The notes: generated by a model not told the origin, from the letters alone. A DNA stretch of 64,000 bases from Massilia mucilaginosa (GCF_011682145.1 NZ_WHJH01000002.1:62001-126000); one strand, 5' to 3'; counted from the first letter of the stretch, positions 1-9,901 are shown. A program made the numbers and translations.

Positions 1-566
1 TGGCCTCGGCATCGCGGCCGACTCCGGCGGCGCATGCGGACGACGGCCAGCTCGATGATGCCGAACAGCGCCTCAGCGCCGGCCTGATGCGCGTCAACCA
101 CGTGGGAGAAGTGTGCGCGCAGGCGCTGTACAACTCGCAATCGCGCTTTGCCAAGACCGAGGACATGCGCGCACAGTTCGCCGAAGCGGGACGCGAGGAA
201 GAAGACCACCTGGCGTGGACCGCCCAGCGGCTGGCCGAGCTCGGTTCGCGGCCGAGTTTGCTCAATCCCCTGTGGTATGCGGGCGCCTACGCGCTCGGTA
301 CGGTGGCGGCGCAACTGGGCGACGCGCGCAGCCTGGGCTTCGTGGTCGAGACCGAACGCCAGGTGGAGGCGCATCTGAACAGCCATTTGGATTTGCTGCC
401 GGCGCAGGACGCCAAGTCGCGCGCCATCGTGGACCAGATGCGCATCGACGAGATTGCGCACGGCGCGGCTGCGCAGGCGCTGGGCGCGGTGGCGGTGCCG
501 CCGCCGGTGCGCGGGGTGATGACGGCGATGGCGAAGGTGATGACGACGACCGCGTATTACGTTTAA
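1..566 (+). CDS. coq7: Ubiquinone biosynthesis hydroxylase Coq7 (5'-truncated)
   Basis: Hydroxylates the demethoxy-ubiquinone precursor at the last ring hydroxylation of ubiquinone synthesis. The reading frame (codons from base 3) is open to the left edge, so the N-terminus lies outside the window; about 187 residues are visible. Carboxylate-bridged diiron ligands of the Coq7 family are present: the Glu in NHVGE, the ExxH in EEEDHLAW, the Glu in VETERQVE, and the second ExxH in DEIAH. An in-frame ATG at 87 is internal, because conserved-looking sequence precedes it. The family's usual length is about 200-215 residues, so little is missing. Seen: motifs and open frame. Known: family function. 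Confidence 0.93.
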   Translation, partial: ASASRPTPAAHADDGQLDDAEQRLSAGLMRVNHVGEVCAQALYNSQSRFAKTEDMRAQFAEAGREEEDHLAWTAQRLAELGSRPSLLNPLWYAGAYALGTVAAQLGDARSLGFVVETERQVEAHLNSHLDLLPAQDAKSRAIVDQMRIDEIAHGAAAQALGAVAVPPPVRGVMTAMAKVMTTTAYYV

Positions 567-618
567 CTGCTGTCAGCGTATTATTGCGGTTCTGCTATTG
601 GCACTGCCACCCTCAAAA

Positions 619-683
619 CCGTCGTCCCCGCCGAGAGTCGCCTTGGCGCGGGGAGTCGTTTCTGCCAGTGGCAGGAACGACGG
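619..683. repeat. Imperfect inverted repeat between coq7 and osmC
   Basis: CCGTCGT (619-625) is matched by ACGACGG (677-683), with a smaller dyad TGCCA-g-TGGCA inside (663-673). It lies between two convergent genes and could act as a weak bidirectional terminator or be an extragenic repeat. There is no T-run, so terminator function is uncertain. Copies elsewhere in the genome would decide between the two. Confidence 0.35.
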
Positions 684-720
684 CTAAACAGCTGGAGGCT
701 GGAACAATGGCAGCGCTGTT

Positions 721-1143
721 CTATCCCTCGATAATCTCGAACGAATGCGTGATCTCGGCCATCTTGGCCAGCATGATCGACGCCGAGCAATATTTGTCGT
801 GCGACAGGCTCACCGCGCGCTCCACCGCGCCCGGTTTCAGGTTCTTGCCGGTCACCGTGAAGTGAAAATGAATTTTGGTGAATACCTTGGGATCGGTCTC
901 GGCGCGTTCGGCCTTGAGCGTCACGTCGCAGCCGCGCACGTCTTCCCGTCCGCGCTTGAGAATGAGCACCACGTCATACGCCGTGCACCCACCGGTTCCC
1001 AGCAACACCATTTCCATCGGCCGTGGCGCCAGGTTGTGGCCGCCGCCCTCGGGCGCGCCATCCATGCTGACCATGTGGCCCGATCCCGTTTGCGCCCGAA
1101 AACTCATGCCCGACGGGCCATTCCAGCTGACTGTGACTTCCAT
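721..1143 (-). CDS. OsmC family protein
   Basis: A 140-residue OsmC/Ohr-superfamily protein, resembling the YhfA branch. These small dimeric thiol peroxidases use two cysteines to reduce hydroperoxides. Both are visible: one in GTGGCTAYD near residue 53 and one in HDKYCSAS near residue 118. The ATG at 1143 has a purine-rich stretch upstream. It converges on coq7 across a 150-bp gap. Substrate range cannot be told from the sequence; YhfA-like members are less well characterised than OsmC or Ohr. Confidence 0.88.
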   Translation of the reverse strand: MEVTVSWNGPSGMSFRAQTGSGHMVSMDGAPEGGGHNLAPRPMEMVLLGTGGCTAYDVVLILKRGREDVRGCDVTLKAERAETDPKVFTKIHFHFTVTGKNLKPGAVERAVSLSHDKYCSASIMLAKMAEITHSFEIIEG

Positions 1144-1220
1144 TCCATTCTCCGCTCATTGTTTCACTGTGTTTCCCCGGCCTATTGTAATGGAGCGCGG
1201 CCAGCCTTGCCGGCCAGCCC

Positions 1221-2401
1221 CTAGACCGACAGCACGTAGCGCTCGCTCTTCATGCGCCAGCTGGCGAATGCCACCGCGCCGAGCGCCGGCAGCATCGAAC
1301 TCAAGAAGGTCAGCACGAACGGCAGCGCGCCCAGTTCCTGGCCCTTGGCCAGTTCGCGCAGCAAGGTCTGGTTCGACAGCATCGGCACCACATACATCCA
1401 CATCGCCGTTTTCAATTCCAGCATCGACACCGCCAGCCCGGGCAGCATCGGGATCAGGGTCACCAGGCTGAGGATGCTCTGGGCTTCCTTGAACGAGCGC
1501 GCATTCATCGCCAGCGCAATATGCAGGCCGGCCGCCAGCAGGGACAGCGGCAGGGTGGCCACGCACACCCAGGCCAGCTGGGCCGAGGTGACCCGCCAGC
1601 TCATGCCGATTTCTTCCAGCGGCAGCCAGGACAGCACGCCATGCGCCAGCGCCAGTTCCAGGGTGATGCCGATCACGGCCAGCGAACCGGCCGCCAGCCA
1701 CTTGCCGGTGATCAGCGACCAGGGACTGGCCGGTTGCGCCATCAGCACTTCCAGCGAGCGCCGCTCGCGTTCGCCGGCGGTGCTGTCGACCGCCGCCGAC
1801 AGGCCGCAGATGAACGCCGGAAAGAACAAAAAGCCGAGAATCGCGCCGATCATCCCGGCCGAGCGCGCCGCCGAGCTGCCGGTGTCGTAGCGCTGCAGGC
1901 GAATCGGGGTCATGGTGGCGGGCGAGACCCCGTGCGCCAGCAGGCGCGCGCTGCTGATGCTCGAACTGTAGTGTTGCAGCACTTCCTCGACATCGCGCTG
2001 GCGCTGGCTGTTGTCGCTGGCCGAGTCGTACCACAGCTCGATCCGGGCCGGGCGCATGGCCTGGTAGTGTTCGCCGAACTCGGGATCGAGGCGCAGCAGC
2101 CCGACCACCTTGCGCGCGCGCAGCAGTGCGCCGATGGCGTCTTCGTCCATCTCCGCGACCGGCTGCACGGTGATGTTCTTTTGCTTGAGCTGCGCCATCA
2201 GGTTGGGCGCCTGGGCCGCGCCGATCACGGCCAGTTCCATGCCTTCGCGCTCGGACTGGGTGGCGCGCTTGATCTGCTGGTTCAGCATGTAGCCGAGCAT
2301 CAGCGGGTACATCAAGGTGAACAGGGCCAAGAGGCCCAGCGCGCGCCGGTCGCGCAGGGTTTCCTTGAATTCCTTCAGAAAAACGATGAGGAAAGTGGGC
2401 T

Positions 2402-2405
<4 letters not shown>
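1221..2405 (-). CDS. ABC-2 type permease (NatB-like)
   Basis: A 394-residue membrane subunit of an ABC exporter. It has the NatB layout: one transmembrane helix near the N-terminus (residues about 18-36), a long soluble loop of about 150 residues, then five C-terminal hydrophobic helices starting near residue 190. The start at 2405 (MKPTFLIVF) overlaps the end of the upstream ATPase gene by four bases (ATGA), which argues for a two-gene operon and translational coupling. An upstream extension of this frame is Arg-rich and unlike a protein start, so it was rejected. NatAB exports sodium in Bacillus; the substrate here is unknown. Confidence 0.85.
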
Positions 2406-3133
<728 letters not shown>

Positions 3134-3155
3134 CGTGGCCTCGGCGTGTTCAAAA

Positions 3156-4625
3156 CTAGGGGTGCGGACCGGCGCTGCCGACCTGGAAATTGGCGGCCGG
3201 AATCTCGTTGAGGCAGGCGGCGACCACCTGCCTGGCGGGCGCGTCGAGAAACTCGCGCAGCAGGCGCGGCGCGCAGCCGAGCGAGGAAATGCCGTGCCCG
3301 GCATTGGCCACCACCAGGTGCTGGGCTTTGGGAATGTGGCGCGCGGCGGCCTCGGCGCGGCGCGGCGGCGTGACCGGATCGAGCGCGCCCGACAGCAGCA
3401 GGGACGGCGCCAGGATCGGCGTCGGCGCGCGCCATGGCACGGCCGGCAGCTTGAGCGACTTGCACTGCTCCATCAACTGGCCCACGCGGCCGCTGCCGAG
3501 GAAGGAATTGGTGGCGTCCTCGGCCAGCAATTGCGGCGTCATGCGCGGATAGTCCTCGGCGCAGATCACCGCCATGTGCAGCACCAGCGCGGTGCCGCCT
3601 TCGCCGGCCAGGTCGGCGCCGACGTTGCGGCGCGCCACGAACGGCGCCCAGCGGCCCTGCCAGGCGCTGTGGATCAGGAACGGCAGGCGGCGTCCGTCCA
3701 GCGCCGAATACAGCACGTTGTGCACGGTGTTCAGGAAACGTTCCTTGGTCATGCTCATCTGCAAGGGCTCGGCGGTGCGCGGATTGGGCAGGTTCAGCGC
3801 TACCGGCGTGGCGCTGACTTTGGCCAGCAGGCTGTCGAACTCGCTGCGCAGGGCGGGATAGGCCTTGTTGCAGCCGGGGTCGGCCGCGCACTGGCGGAAC
3901 AGGGTGTCGAGCGCGGCCTGGCCGTCGCGCCCGGCGGCCGGGATGATCTGGTCGGGCGCGGCCACGCCGTCGAGCATCAGGCTGCGCACGGCGTCGGGAA
4001 AGGCGCGCGCGTAGGCCTGGGCCAGGCGGGTGCCGTAGGACGCGCCCCAGACGTTGATTTTGGGGTAGCCGAGCGCCAGGCGCACCTGTTCAATGTCGCG
4101 TGCGGCGTTGTCGGTGGTGTAGGCCGCCAGCGGCGCGCGGATGCCGGCCAGGCAGCGCCGCACGGCGGCGTTCTGCTCGTCGTCGCTGAGGTTCTCGGGC
4201 AAGTTGTCCTCATCGCAGTCGAGCTTGCCGGACAGGCCGGTGCCGCGCTGGTCGATGAACACGATGTCGCGCGTGGCGCGCGCGCGCCGGAAGATGGAAT
4301 GCAGCACTGGCAGCACGTCGCTGCCGGCCTGGCCGGGGCCGCCCGCCAGCACGAACACCGGATCGGGACGGGCCGACTCGCGGAAGGCCGGGGCCACGAC
4401 GACGTGCAGGGGCAGGGTGGCGCCGGTTTTCTGCTGGTAGTCGAGCGGAACGGTCAGGGTGCTGCAACGCAAGCCTTCCTCGGCGCCGGGCAGGTGGCAG
4501 ATGCGCGCGGGCGGGGCCGTGCCGGCCAGGCTGGGCGCCGCCAGGGTCGACAGCAGGGATAGTAGTGAAGCGGCAAGGCAGTATTTCAATATCACGAGGT
4601 CTCCCGACGATAAGTGCTCAGACAT
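3156..4625 (-). CDS. Secreted alpha/beta hydrolase, tripeptidyl aminopeptidase-like
   Basis: A 489-residue alpha/beta-hydrolase. The N-terminus has a hydrophobic stretch (about residues 12-35, ending ...PSLAGTAP) that looks like a signal peptide. The nucleophile elbow GASYGT (about residue 204), the oxyanion-type segment FVLAGGPGQAG, and a C-terminal Asp/His pair (SGALDPVTPP and NAGHGISS) complete a Ser-Asp-His triad. A TAP-like C-terminal domain follows the usual layout of proline or tripeptidyl aminopeptidases of Streptomyces and Xanthomonas. It lies 22 bp upstream of the ABC ATPase gene and may be co-transcribed. Substrate is inferred only at family level. Confidence 0.85.
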   Translation of the reverse strand: MSEHLSSGDLVILKYCLAASLLSLLSTLAAPSLAGTAPPARICHLPGAEEGLRCSTLTVPLDYQQKTGATLPLHVVVAPAFRESARPDPVFVLAGGPGQAGSDVLPVLHSIFRRARATRDIVFIDQRGTGLSGKLDCDEDNLPENLSDDEQNAAVRRCLAGIRAPLAAYTTDNAARDIEQVRLALGYPKINVWGASYGTRLAQAYARAFPDAVRSLMLDGVAAPDQIIPAAGRDGQAALDTLFRQCAADPGCNKAYPALRSEFDSLLAKVSATPVALNLPNPRTAEPLQMSMTKERFLNTVHNVLYSALDGRRLPFLIHSAWQGRWAPFVARRNVGADLAGEGGTALVLHMAVICAEDYPRMTPQLLAEDATNSFLGSGRVGQLMEQCKSLKLPAVPWRAPTPILAPSLLLSGALDPVTPPRRAEAAARHIPKAQHLVVANAGHGISSLGCAPRLLREFLDAPARQVVAACLNEIPAANFQVGSAGPHP

Positions 4626-4785
4626 AGTAGGTTGACATTGTTTCGGTGGTCAAGAAAGTTTTTCCCCGTCAATTAAGTGGTCGGCTGTGGAGCAGTCTAG
4701 GGCGGGCCGTGGGCCCGGCATTTGCGATTTATCTAGGGATGACGCCGATGTCATTTCGCTACGACTGCAACAGCGGCCGAAGGGC

Positions 4786-4815
4786 TTGACTCGGCCGTGG
4801 GGAGTGCGCTATAGT
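4786..4815 (+). promoter_or_regulatory. Sigma-70 promoter of rplM-rpsI
   Basis: TTGACT at 4786-4791 and TATAGT at 4810-4815, separated by 18 bp. Transcription would start near 4822, leaving a roughly 100-nt leader before rplM. This is the closest match to a consensus promoter in the window and fits a highly expressed ribosomal operon. Confidence 0.75.
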
Positions 4816-4924
4816 AGCCGGCTTTCCGTTTGCTCAGGAAAAGACAATAAGGCAGAGTCCGCGAGTTGTACGAGCGGAACCACCATTTGAGCGATTTAAT
4901 AAGTTTTATATTTAGGAAGTCAAC

Positions 4925-5359
4925 ATGAAAACTTTTTCCGCTAAGGGACATGAAGTCCAGCGCGATTGGTTCGTGGTTGACGCGACGGATCTGATCCTCG
5001 GACGTGTTGCCAGCGAAGTGGCACTCCGGTTGCGCGGCAAACACAAACCCGAATTCACTCCTCACGTCGACACCGGCGATTTCATCGTCGTGATCAACGC
5101 AGGCAAACTGCGCGTGACCGGTACCAAGGCAACCGAGAAGACGTACTACCGTCACTCCGGCTACCCAGGTGGTATCTACGAAACCAACTTCAAGAAAATG
5201 CAAGAGCGTTTTCCTGGTCGCGCGCTTGAAAAAGCGGTCAAGGGCATGCTGCCTAAGGGCCCGCTTGGCTACGCCATGATCAAGAAGCTCAAAGTGTACG
5301 CGGAAGGTTCCCACCCGCATGCTGCCCAGCAACCTACGGCACTCGTGCTGTTCAAGTAA
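4925..5359 (+). CDS. rplM: 50S ribosomal protein L13
   Basis: A 144-residue L13, very close to the 142 residues of E. coli L13. The N-terminus [15 protein letters not shown] and the segments [14 protein letters not shown] and [17 protein letters not shown] are typical. L13 is an early-assembly protein of the large subunit. The gene is followed after 9 bp by rpsI, the near-universal rplM-rpsI pair, behind the promoter at 4786-4815. A GGAAG ribosome binding site lies upstream of the ATG. In some bacteria L13 represses its own operon through the leader, but no defined structure was identified here. Confidence 0.98.
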   Translation: MKTFSAKGHEVQRDWFVVDATDLILGRVASEVALRLRGKHKPEFTPHVDTGDFIVVINAGKLRVTGTKATEKTYYRHSGYPGGIYETNFKKMQERFPGRALEKAVKGMLPKGPLGYAMIKKLKVYAEGSHPHAAQQPTALVLFK

Positions 5360-5368
5360 GGAGCTGAC

Positions 5369-5761
5369 ATGATCGGTAACTACAATTACGGCACCGGCCG
5401 TCGCAAGAGTGCAGTCGCTCGCGTCTTCATCAAAGTTGGCACTGGCCAAATCATCGTTAACGGCAAACCAGCCGCTGACTACTTCTCGCGCGAAACGGGC
5501 CTGATGGTCATCCGTCAACCGCTGGAACTGACCGGCAATGTCGAGCGTTTCGACATCAAGGTCAACGTTCACGGTGGTGGCGAGTCCGGCCAGGCTGGCG
5601 CGGTTCGTCACGGCATCACCCGTGCACTGATCGACTACGACGCATCGTTGAAGGGCGACCTGGCACGTGCCGGTTTCGTTACCCGCGATGCACGTGAAGT
5701 CGAGCGTAAAAAAGTTGGTCTGCGCAAAGCACGTCGCGCAAAGCAATTCTCGAAGCGTTAA
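5369..5761 (+). CDS. rpsI: 30S ribosomal protein S9
   Basis: A 130-residue S9. It starts [20 protein letters not shown] and ends with the basic tail [17 protein letters not shown], which reaches toward P-site tRNA in the 30S subunit. Length equals the E. coli protein. It is the second gene of the rplM-rpsI operon, with a GGAG ribosome binding site 8 bp before the ATG, and is followed by a strong intrinsic terminator. Confidence 0.98.
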   Translation: MIGNYNYGTGRRKSAVARVFIKVGTGQIIVNGKPAADYFSRETGLMVIRQPLELTGNVERFDIKVNVHGGGESGQAGAVRHGITRALIDYDASLKGDLARAGFVTRDAREVERKKVGLRKARRAKQFSKR

Positions 5762-5796
5762 TTCGCCTCCAGCGCGCACTCCGGTGCGCCGCCTTC

Positions 5797-5833
5797 AAAA
5801 AAGCCGTCAACTGCGAAGTTGGCGGCTTTTTTG
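5797..5833 (+). terminator. Intrinsic terminator of rplM-rpsI
   Basis: AAGCCGTCAACT (5801-5812), loop GCGA, AGTTGGCGGCTT (5817-5828), then a run of T to 5831. There is one G-T mismatch-type position in a 12-bp stem. An A-run precedes the stem, so it may also work in the opposite direction. Confidence 0.9.
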
Positions 5834-5847
5834 TTTCCTGCCACCCC

Positions 5848-6096
5848 AACCGGGGTCAGAGCTCTGACTTGCAATTTTTTGCCGCATTTCATGAAATTTC
5901 TGACAACGGCGGTACTTCCGGCCAAATTCGTGGCAATTGCATCGGTTTGGCGGCATTTTTACCGAGTCGATGCGGATCTGTTTCGTACGTCGCAATAATC
6001 TTGAACAATCTTGCAAGTCAGAGCTCTGACCCCGGTTTAACAAGAGCTCTGACCCCGGTTTAACAATCTTGCAAGTCAGAGCTCTGACCCCGGTTT
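5848..6096. repeat. Palindromic REP-like repeat cluster I
   Basis: Four copies of a unit built on the perfect palindrome GTCAGAGCTCTGAC flanked by CCCCGGTT. Complete palindromes lie at 5855-5868, 6017-6030 and 6075-6088; a copy cut to AGAGCTCTGACCCCGGTT lies at about 6043-6060. The first copy is inverted relative to the others, and its TTGCAA flank is mirrored at 6011-6016, so 5848-6037 has terminal inverted repeats of about 27 bp around 135 bp of unique DNA. No ORF of note lies inside. This fills most of the 437-bp rpsI-argC gap. Confidence 0.85.
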
Positions 6097-6198
6097 TGGG
6101 TAAGGTTTGCGTTTTGCAGTGCTGCGCAGCGATTTGCTTGCGCTGTTAGAATCACCATCTTTCGGGCTTGGCCCGTCATTTACTTTCAAGGAATACAT

Positions 6199-7236
6199 AT
6201 GATCAAAGTTGGCATCGTCGGCGGTACGGGTTACACGGGCGTGGAATTGTTGCGACTGCTGTCGGTCCACCCTGATGTGGAGCTGACCGCGATTACTTCG
6301 CGTAAGGAAGATGGCTTGCCGGTCGCCGATATGTTTCCTTCGCTGCGCGGCAAGGTGGACCTGGCGTTTTCGGCACCGGACAAGGTCGACCTGACCAAGT
6401 GCGACGTGGTCTTCTTCGCCACCCCGCACGGCGTGGCCATGGCCCAGGCCCCGGCCCTGCTGGCCGCCGGCGTCAAGGTGATCGACCTGGCCGCCGACTT
6501 CCGCCTGAAAAACCAGGAGACCTTCGAGCAGTGGTACAAAATCCCGCATACCTGCCCGGAATTGCTGGAAGAGGCCGTCTACGGCTTGCCGGAACTGAAC
6601 CGCGAAGCCGTCAAGAACGCGCGCCTGATCGCTAATCCAGGTTGCTATCCGACCACGATGCAGCTGGGCTTCGTGCCGCTGCTCAAGGCCAATCTGATCG
6701 ACGCCAGCGCCCTGATCGCGGACGCCAAGTCGGGCGTGTCCGGCGCCGGCCGCAAGGCCGAGATCGCTACCCTGTTCTCGGAGTCGAGCGATAATTTCAA
6801 GGCCTACGGCGTGTCCGGCCATCGTCACACCCCGGAAACCGTGGCCCAGCTGCAGCGTTTCACCGGCCTGCCCGTCAACCTGATCTTCACGCCGCACCTG
6901 GTGCCGATGATTCGCGGCATGCATTCGACCCTGTACGCGCGCTTGACGACCGAGATCAGCAACGAAGCGCTGCAGGAGTTGTTCGAGACGACCTACAAGG
7001 ACGCCGCCTTCGTCGACGTCATGCCGTTCGGCTCGCACCCGGAAACCCGTTCAACGCGCGGTTCGAACATGCTGCGCCTGGCGCTGCATCGTCCGAACAA
7101 CGGCAATACCGTGGTGATCCTGGTGGTCCAGGATAACCTGGTCAAGGGCGCCTCCGGCCAGGCGGTCCAGTGCATGAACCTGATGTTCGGCCTGGAAGAA
7201 ACCCTGGGCCTGCAACAGGTCGCGCTGCTGCCGTAA
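6199..7236 (+). CDS. argC: N-acetyl-gamma-glutamyl-phosphate reductase
   Basis: A 345-residue ArgC, which reduces N-acetylglutamyl phosphate to the semialdehyde with NADPH in arginine synthesis. The dinucleotide-binding [17 protein letters not shown] is at residues 5-21, and the catalytic cysteine sits in NPGCYPTT near residue 150. The histidine-containing GHRHTPE segment near residue 208 is also typical. The ATG at 6199 follows AAGGAATAC. It stands alone, separated from rpsI by the REP-like cluster; other arginine genes are not in the window. Confidence 0.97.
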   Translation: MIKVGIVGGTGYTGVELLRLLSVHPDVELTAITSRKEDGLPVADMFPSLRGKVDLAFSAPDKVDLTKCDVVFFATPHGVAMAQAPALLAAGVKVIDLAADFRLKNQETFEQWYKIPHTCPELLEEAVYGLPELNREAVKNARLIANPGCYPTTMQLGFVPLLKANLIDASALIADAKSGVSGAGRKAEIATLFSESSDNFKAYGVSGHRHTPETVAQLQRFTGLPVNLIFTPHLVPMIRGMHSTLYARLTTEISNEALQELFETTYKDAAFVDVMPFGSHPETRSTRGSNMLRLALHRPNNGNTVVILVVQDNLVKGASGQAVQCMNLMFGLEETLGLQQVALLP

Positions 7237-7251
7237 GGCGTCACCGGCACA

Positions 7252-7286
7252 GGCGGCAAGCGTCGACGCGCTCGATGCTTGCCGCC
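7252..7286 (+). terminator. Hairpin after argC
   Basis: GGCGGCAAGC (7252-7261) pairs perfectly with GCTTGCCGCC (7277-7286) across a 15-nt loop. It lies 16 bp after the argC stop. No T-run follows, so it would be a non-canonical terminator or a 3'-end stabilising hairpin. Confidence 0.5.
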
Positions 7287-7336
7287 CGCCCGCCAACTTA
7301 AGCTTTAATTAAGCTTTCCATTTAGTTAAGCAGTCT

Positions 7337-7364
7337 CTATGATGGGTGTATTTATCCATCATAG
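7337..7364 (+). promoter_or_regulatory. Dyad just upstream of the first PEP-CTERM gene
   Basis: CTATGATGG (7337-7345) is the exact inverse of CCATCATAG (7356-7364). The right arm abuts the AGAAAG ribosome binding site of the gene starting at 7375. A related but different dyad sits at the same place before the paralogue at 8698. It could be an operator or an RNA hairpin controlling translation. Confidence 0.5.
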
Positions 7365-7374
7365 AAAGATTGAC

Positions 7375-8511
7375 ATGACCTTCGGCCGTTCCCTGTTGTC
7401 CGCCCTCGTGCTCGGCATATTTGCCGCCCCCGTGTTCGCCGCTTCCCCTTCCTATTCCGTCACGATGGTCGACACCGGCGCCTGGGATAGCTGGCACCTG
7501 ATCGACAATGCCGGCACTTTGTACGGCTCGTCCATGGGCTTTTCGGCGTCGTATTCGAATGGCAACGTCAATGTGATGCATCTGAGCGACAGTCCGGCGC
7601 CCAGCGGCGCGGTGCTGGCCATCAGCAAGGCCGGCCATATCGCCAGCTATGAATACTGGACCACGGCACGCGATTACCCGGACGCCGACGGCTACCTGAC
7701 CTTCAACGGCACGACCACCCGGCTCGGCGCGCTCGGCAGCTATTACACCAGCCTGACCACCTTCGCCTACGGCGTCAACGACGCCGGCACGGTCGTGGGC
7801 GAATCGCGCACGAATATCCGGCTTCCCGGCGGCGAGCCGGGCTATCCCCGCTTCGAGAACCACGCATTTATTTACACTAACGGCACGATGCGCGACCTGG
7901 GCACCCTGGGCGGCACCGCCAGCAGCGCCGCGGCCATCAATAACGGCGGCACGATCGTGGGCACCGCCCAAAACGCCAGCCGCGACAATCGCGCCTTCAT
8001 TTACCAGAACGGCCGCATGAGCGACCTGGGCACGTTCGGCGGCAGCAGCAGCCTGGCGAACGACATCAATGATGCCGGCCTGGTCATCGGCCAGTCCACG
8101 CGCGACCAATCCGGCTATGTGACATCGGCCTTTGTGTATGCGAATGGCGCGATGACCGATCTGGGCTGGGGCGCGCAACGCAGCTCGAATGCCGTCGATA
8201 TCAATGAACTTGGCCAGATCGTCGGCTACGGCGCCGACGCGAGCGGCCAGCAACGCGGCTTCATTTACCAGAACGGCCAGTTGCTGCAACTCGACACGGC
8301 CGTCGACCCGCTCGACAACTGGATCATCAAGACCACCTACAGCATCAACGACAATGGTCTGATCCTGGCCGACGCGTGCAAGCTGGGCGTGTGTGGCACC
8401 GTGGTGCTGAGCCCGGTTCCGGAGCCGGAAACCTACGCCATGATGCTCGCCGGCCTCGGTTTGCTCGGGTTTTGCGCGCGCCGCCGCGCCCGTGCCGCCC
8501 GCGCCGCCTGA
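7375..8511 (+). CDS. HAF-repeat PEP-CTERM protein, copy 1
   Basis: A 378-residue exported protein. The signal peptide is residues 1 to about 20 (SLLSALVLGIFAAPVFA). The body has repeats of the HAF type, with core RAFIYQNGRMSDLGTFGG and INDAGLVIG-like turns, seen about five times between residues 120 and 310. The C-terminus carries a PEP-CTERM sorting signal: VPEPETYAMMLAG, a hydrophobic helix, then CARRRAR. Such proteins are processed by an exosortase and are linked to biofilm or envelope polysaccharide; no exosortase is in the window. The ATG at 7375 is chosen because the signal peptide and an AGAAAG site fit it; an in-frame ATG at 7339 lies inside the upstream dyad. A close paralogue follows. 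Confidence 0.88.
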   Translation: MTFGRSLLSALVLGIFAAPVFAASPSYSVTMVDTGAWDSWHLIDNAGTLYGSSMGFSASYSNGNVNVMHLSDSPAPSGAVLAISKAGHIASYEYWTTARDYPDADGYLTFNGTTTRLGALGSYYTSLTTFAYGVNDAGTVVGESRTNIRLPGGEPGYPRFENHAFIYTNGTMRDLGTLGGTASSAAAINNGGTIVGTAQNASRDNRAFIYQNGRMSDLGTFGGSSSLANDINDAGLVIGQSTRDQSGYVTSAFVYANGAMTDLGWGAQRSSNAVDINELGQIVGYGADASGQQRGFIYQNGQLLQLDTAVDPLDNWIIKTTYSINDNGLILADACKLGVCGTVVLSPVPEPETYAMMLAGLGLLGFCARRRARAARAA

Positions 8512-8662
8512 TCCGCGCAAGGTGCAGGAATTCACCAGGCTGCCGTAGAGCCAGCGGGCGGGCGGGGCAGCGCTTGGCGGCAGCTTCCCCGCGCGTGCGC
8601 GCCTGTGGCGCCGGAAACTTAAATTTCAACCAATGTTTACTTTTAGTTATCTTAACATCTAT

Positions 8663-8679
8663 GATGAATGGTATTCATC
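8663..8679 (+). promoter_or_regulatory. Dyad just upstream of the second PEP-CTERM gene
   Basis: GATGAAT (8663-8669) and ATTCATC (8673-8679) form an inverted repeat with a 3-nt centre, placed before the AGAAAG ribosome binding site. The sequence CTATGATG is shared with the dyad at 7337, but the arms differ while still pairing, suggesting that the dyad itself is conserved. Confidence 0.45.
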
Positions 8680-8697
8680 CCGCACAGAAAGAAGCTC

Positions 8698-9840
8698 ATG
8701 ACATGTGGCCGCTCCCTGCTGTCCGCCCTGCTGTTGGGCATCTTCGCCGCTCCCGCGTTCGCGGCAGCCCCGTCCTACTCGGTCAAGGCGGTCAATACCG
8801 GCGGCCAGTACGATTCCTGGCGCCTGATCGACAATGCCGGCACCTTGTATGGCCAGGCCATGGGGCGTTCGGCCTATCATTCCGGAGGAACGACGCATGT
8901 GCTGGACATGCCCACCATGCACGAGTATCCCAATGCCCGGGTCAGCGCCATCAGCAATGCCGGCCACATGGCGACGACCGAGATGTGGGATTCGTCCATG
9001 CTGGACGGGCCTGTCAAGGCCTATCTGACCGTGAACGGGGCGAACACGCATCTTAAGCCGCTCAGTGACGGATTCGGGCTGCCGACCGCCTGGGCCAACG
9101 GCGTCAACAACGCCGGCACGGTGGTGGGCAGTTCGAAGACCGATGTGCGGGTTCCCGGGGGCGACCCGTACAATCCGCGTTTCGCGTCTCACGCCTTTGC
9201 GTACAGCGACGGCGTCACAAAAGACCTGGGCACCTTGGGCGGGGTGCACAGCGGCGCGACCGCGATCAACAACGCCGGGACCATCGTCGGCTATGCCCAC
9301 AATACGTCATGGCGCGAGCGCGCTTTCATTTACCAGAACGGCCGGATGACCGACCTCGGCGCGTTCGAAGGCGGCTCCAGCGCGGCGACCGACATCAATG
9401 ACAGCGGCCAGATCATTGGCCAGTCCGCCCATACCTGGGACACGAGCGTGCAGTCGGCCTTTTTGTACGTGGATGGCGTCATGACCGACCTGGGCTGGTC
9501 GGCGGGCAAGTCGTCCAAGGCGGTCGATATCAACAACCTGGGCCAGGTGATCGGCTACGGCGCCGACGCCAAAGGCCTGCAACATGGCTTCATCTACCAG
9601 AACGGCCAGCTGCTGCAGCTCGACGCGGCGCTCGATCCGCTCGCCGGCTGGAGCATCCGATCCACCTACAGCATCAACGACCATGGCCAGATCCTGGCCG
9701 ATGCGTGCCAGCTCGGCGTGTGCGGCACGGTGCTGCTCAGTCCGGTGCCGGAGCCGGAACGCTACGCCATGATGCTGGCCGGACTCGGTTTGCTCGGTGT
9801 TTGCGCGCGCCGCCGCAAGCAGCGCAAGGCAGGCGCTTGA
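8698..9840 (+). CDS. HAF-repeat PEP-CTERM protein, copy 2
   Basis: A 380-residue paralogue of the preceding gene, similar along its whole length (signal peptide, RAFIYQNGRMTDLGAF-type HAF repeats, PEP-CTERM tail), so the pair arose by tandem duplication. The sorting motif reads VPEPERYAMMLAG, followed by a hydrophobic helix and CARRRKQRK. The ATG at 8698 matches the position chosen for copy 1 and follows CAGAAAGAAG. About 190 bp separate the two genes. HAF repeats occur in many exported proteins of unknown function; an envelope or extracellular-matrix role is inference. Confidence 0.88.
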   Translation: MTCGRSLLSALLLGIFAAPAFAAAPSYSVKAVNTGGQYDSWRLIDNAGTLYGQAMGRSAYHSGGTTHVLDMPTMHEYPNARVSAISNAGHMATTEMWDSSMLDGPVKAYLTVNGANTHLKPLSDGFGLPTAWANGVNNAGTVVGSSKTDVRVPGGDPYNPRFASHAFAYSDGVTKDLGTLGGVHSGATAINNAGTIVGYAHNTSWRERAFIYQNGRMTDLGAFEGGSSAATDINDSGQIIGQSAHTWDTSVQSAFLYVDGVMTDLGWSAGKSSKAVDINNLGQVIGYGADAKGLQHGFIYQNGQLLQLDAALDPLAGWSIRSTYSINDHGQILADACQLGVCGTVLLSPVPEPERYAMMLAGLGLLGVCARRRKQRKAGA

Positions 9841-9883
9841 ATTTCGGCCGAATGGCCGCATTGTAGGTACACTGGTGCAGCAG

Positions 9884-9901
9884 CCCCGGCCCGCGCCGGG
9901 G
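9884..9901 (+). terminator. GC-rich hairpin after the PEP-CTERM pair
   Basis: CCCCGGC (9884-9890), loop CCGC, GCCGGGG (9895-9901). It lies 43 bp after the stop of copy 2. There is no clear T-run, so termination is likely but unproven. Confidence 0.4.

Noticed and set aside
5848-6096. CRISPR-like array from repeated GTCAGAGCTCTGAC units
   Set aside because: Only four copies, one of them inverted and one truncated, with irregular spacing (about 150, 26 and 30 bp) and no cas genes. The pattern fits REP-like repeats.
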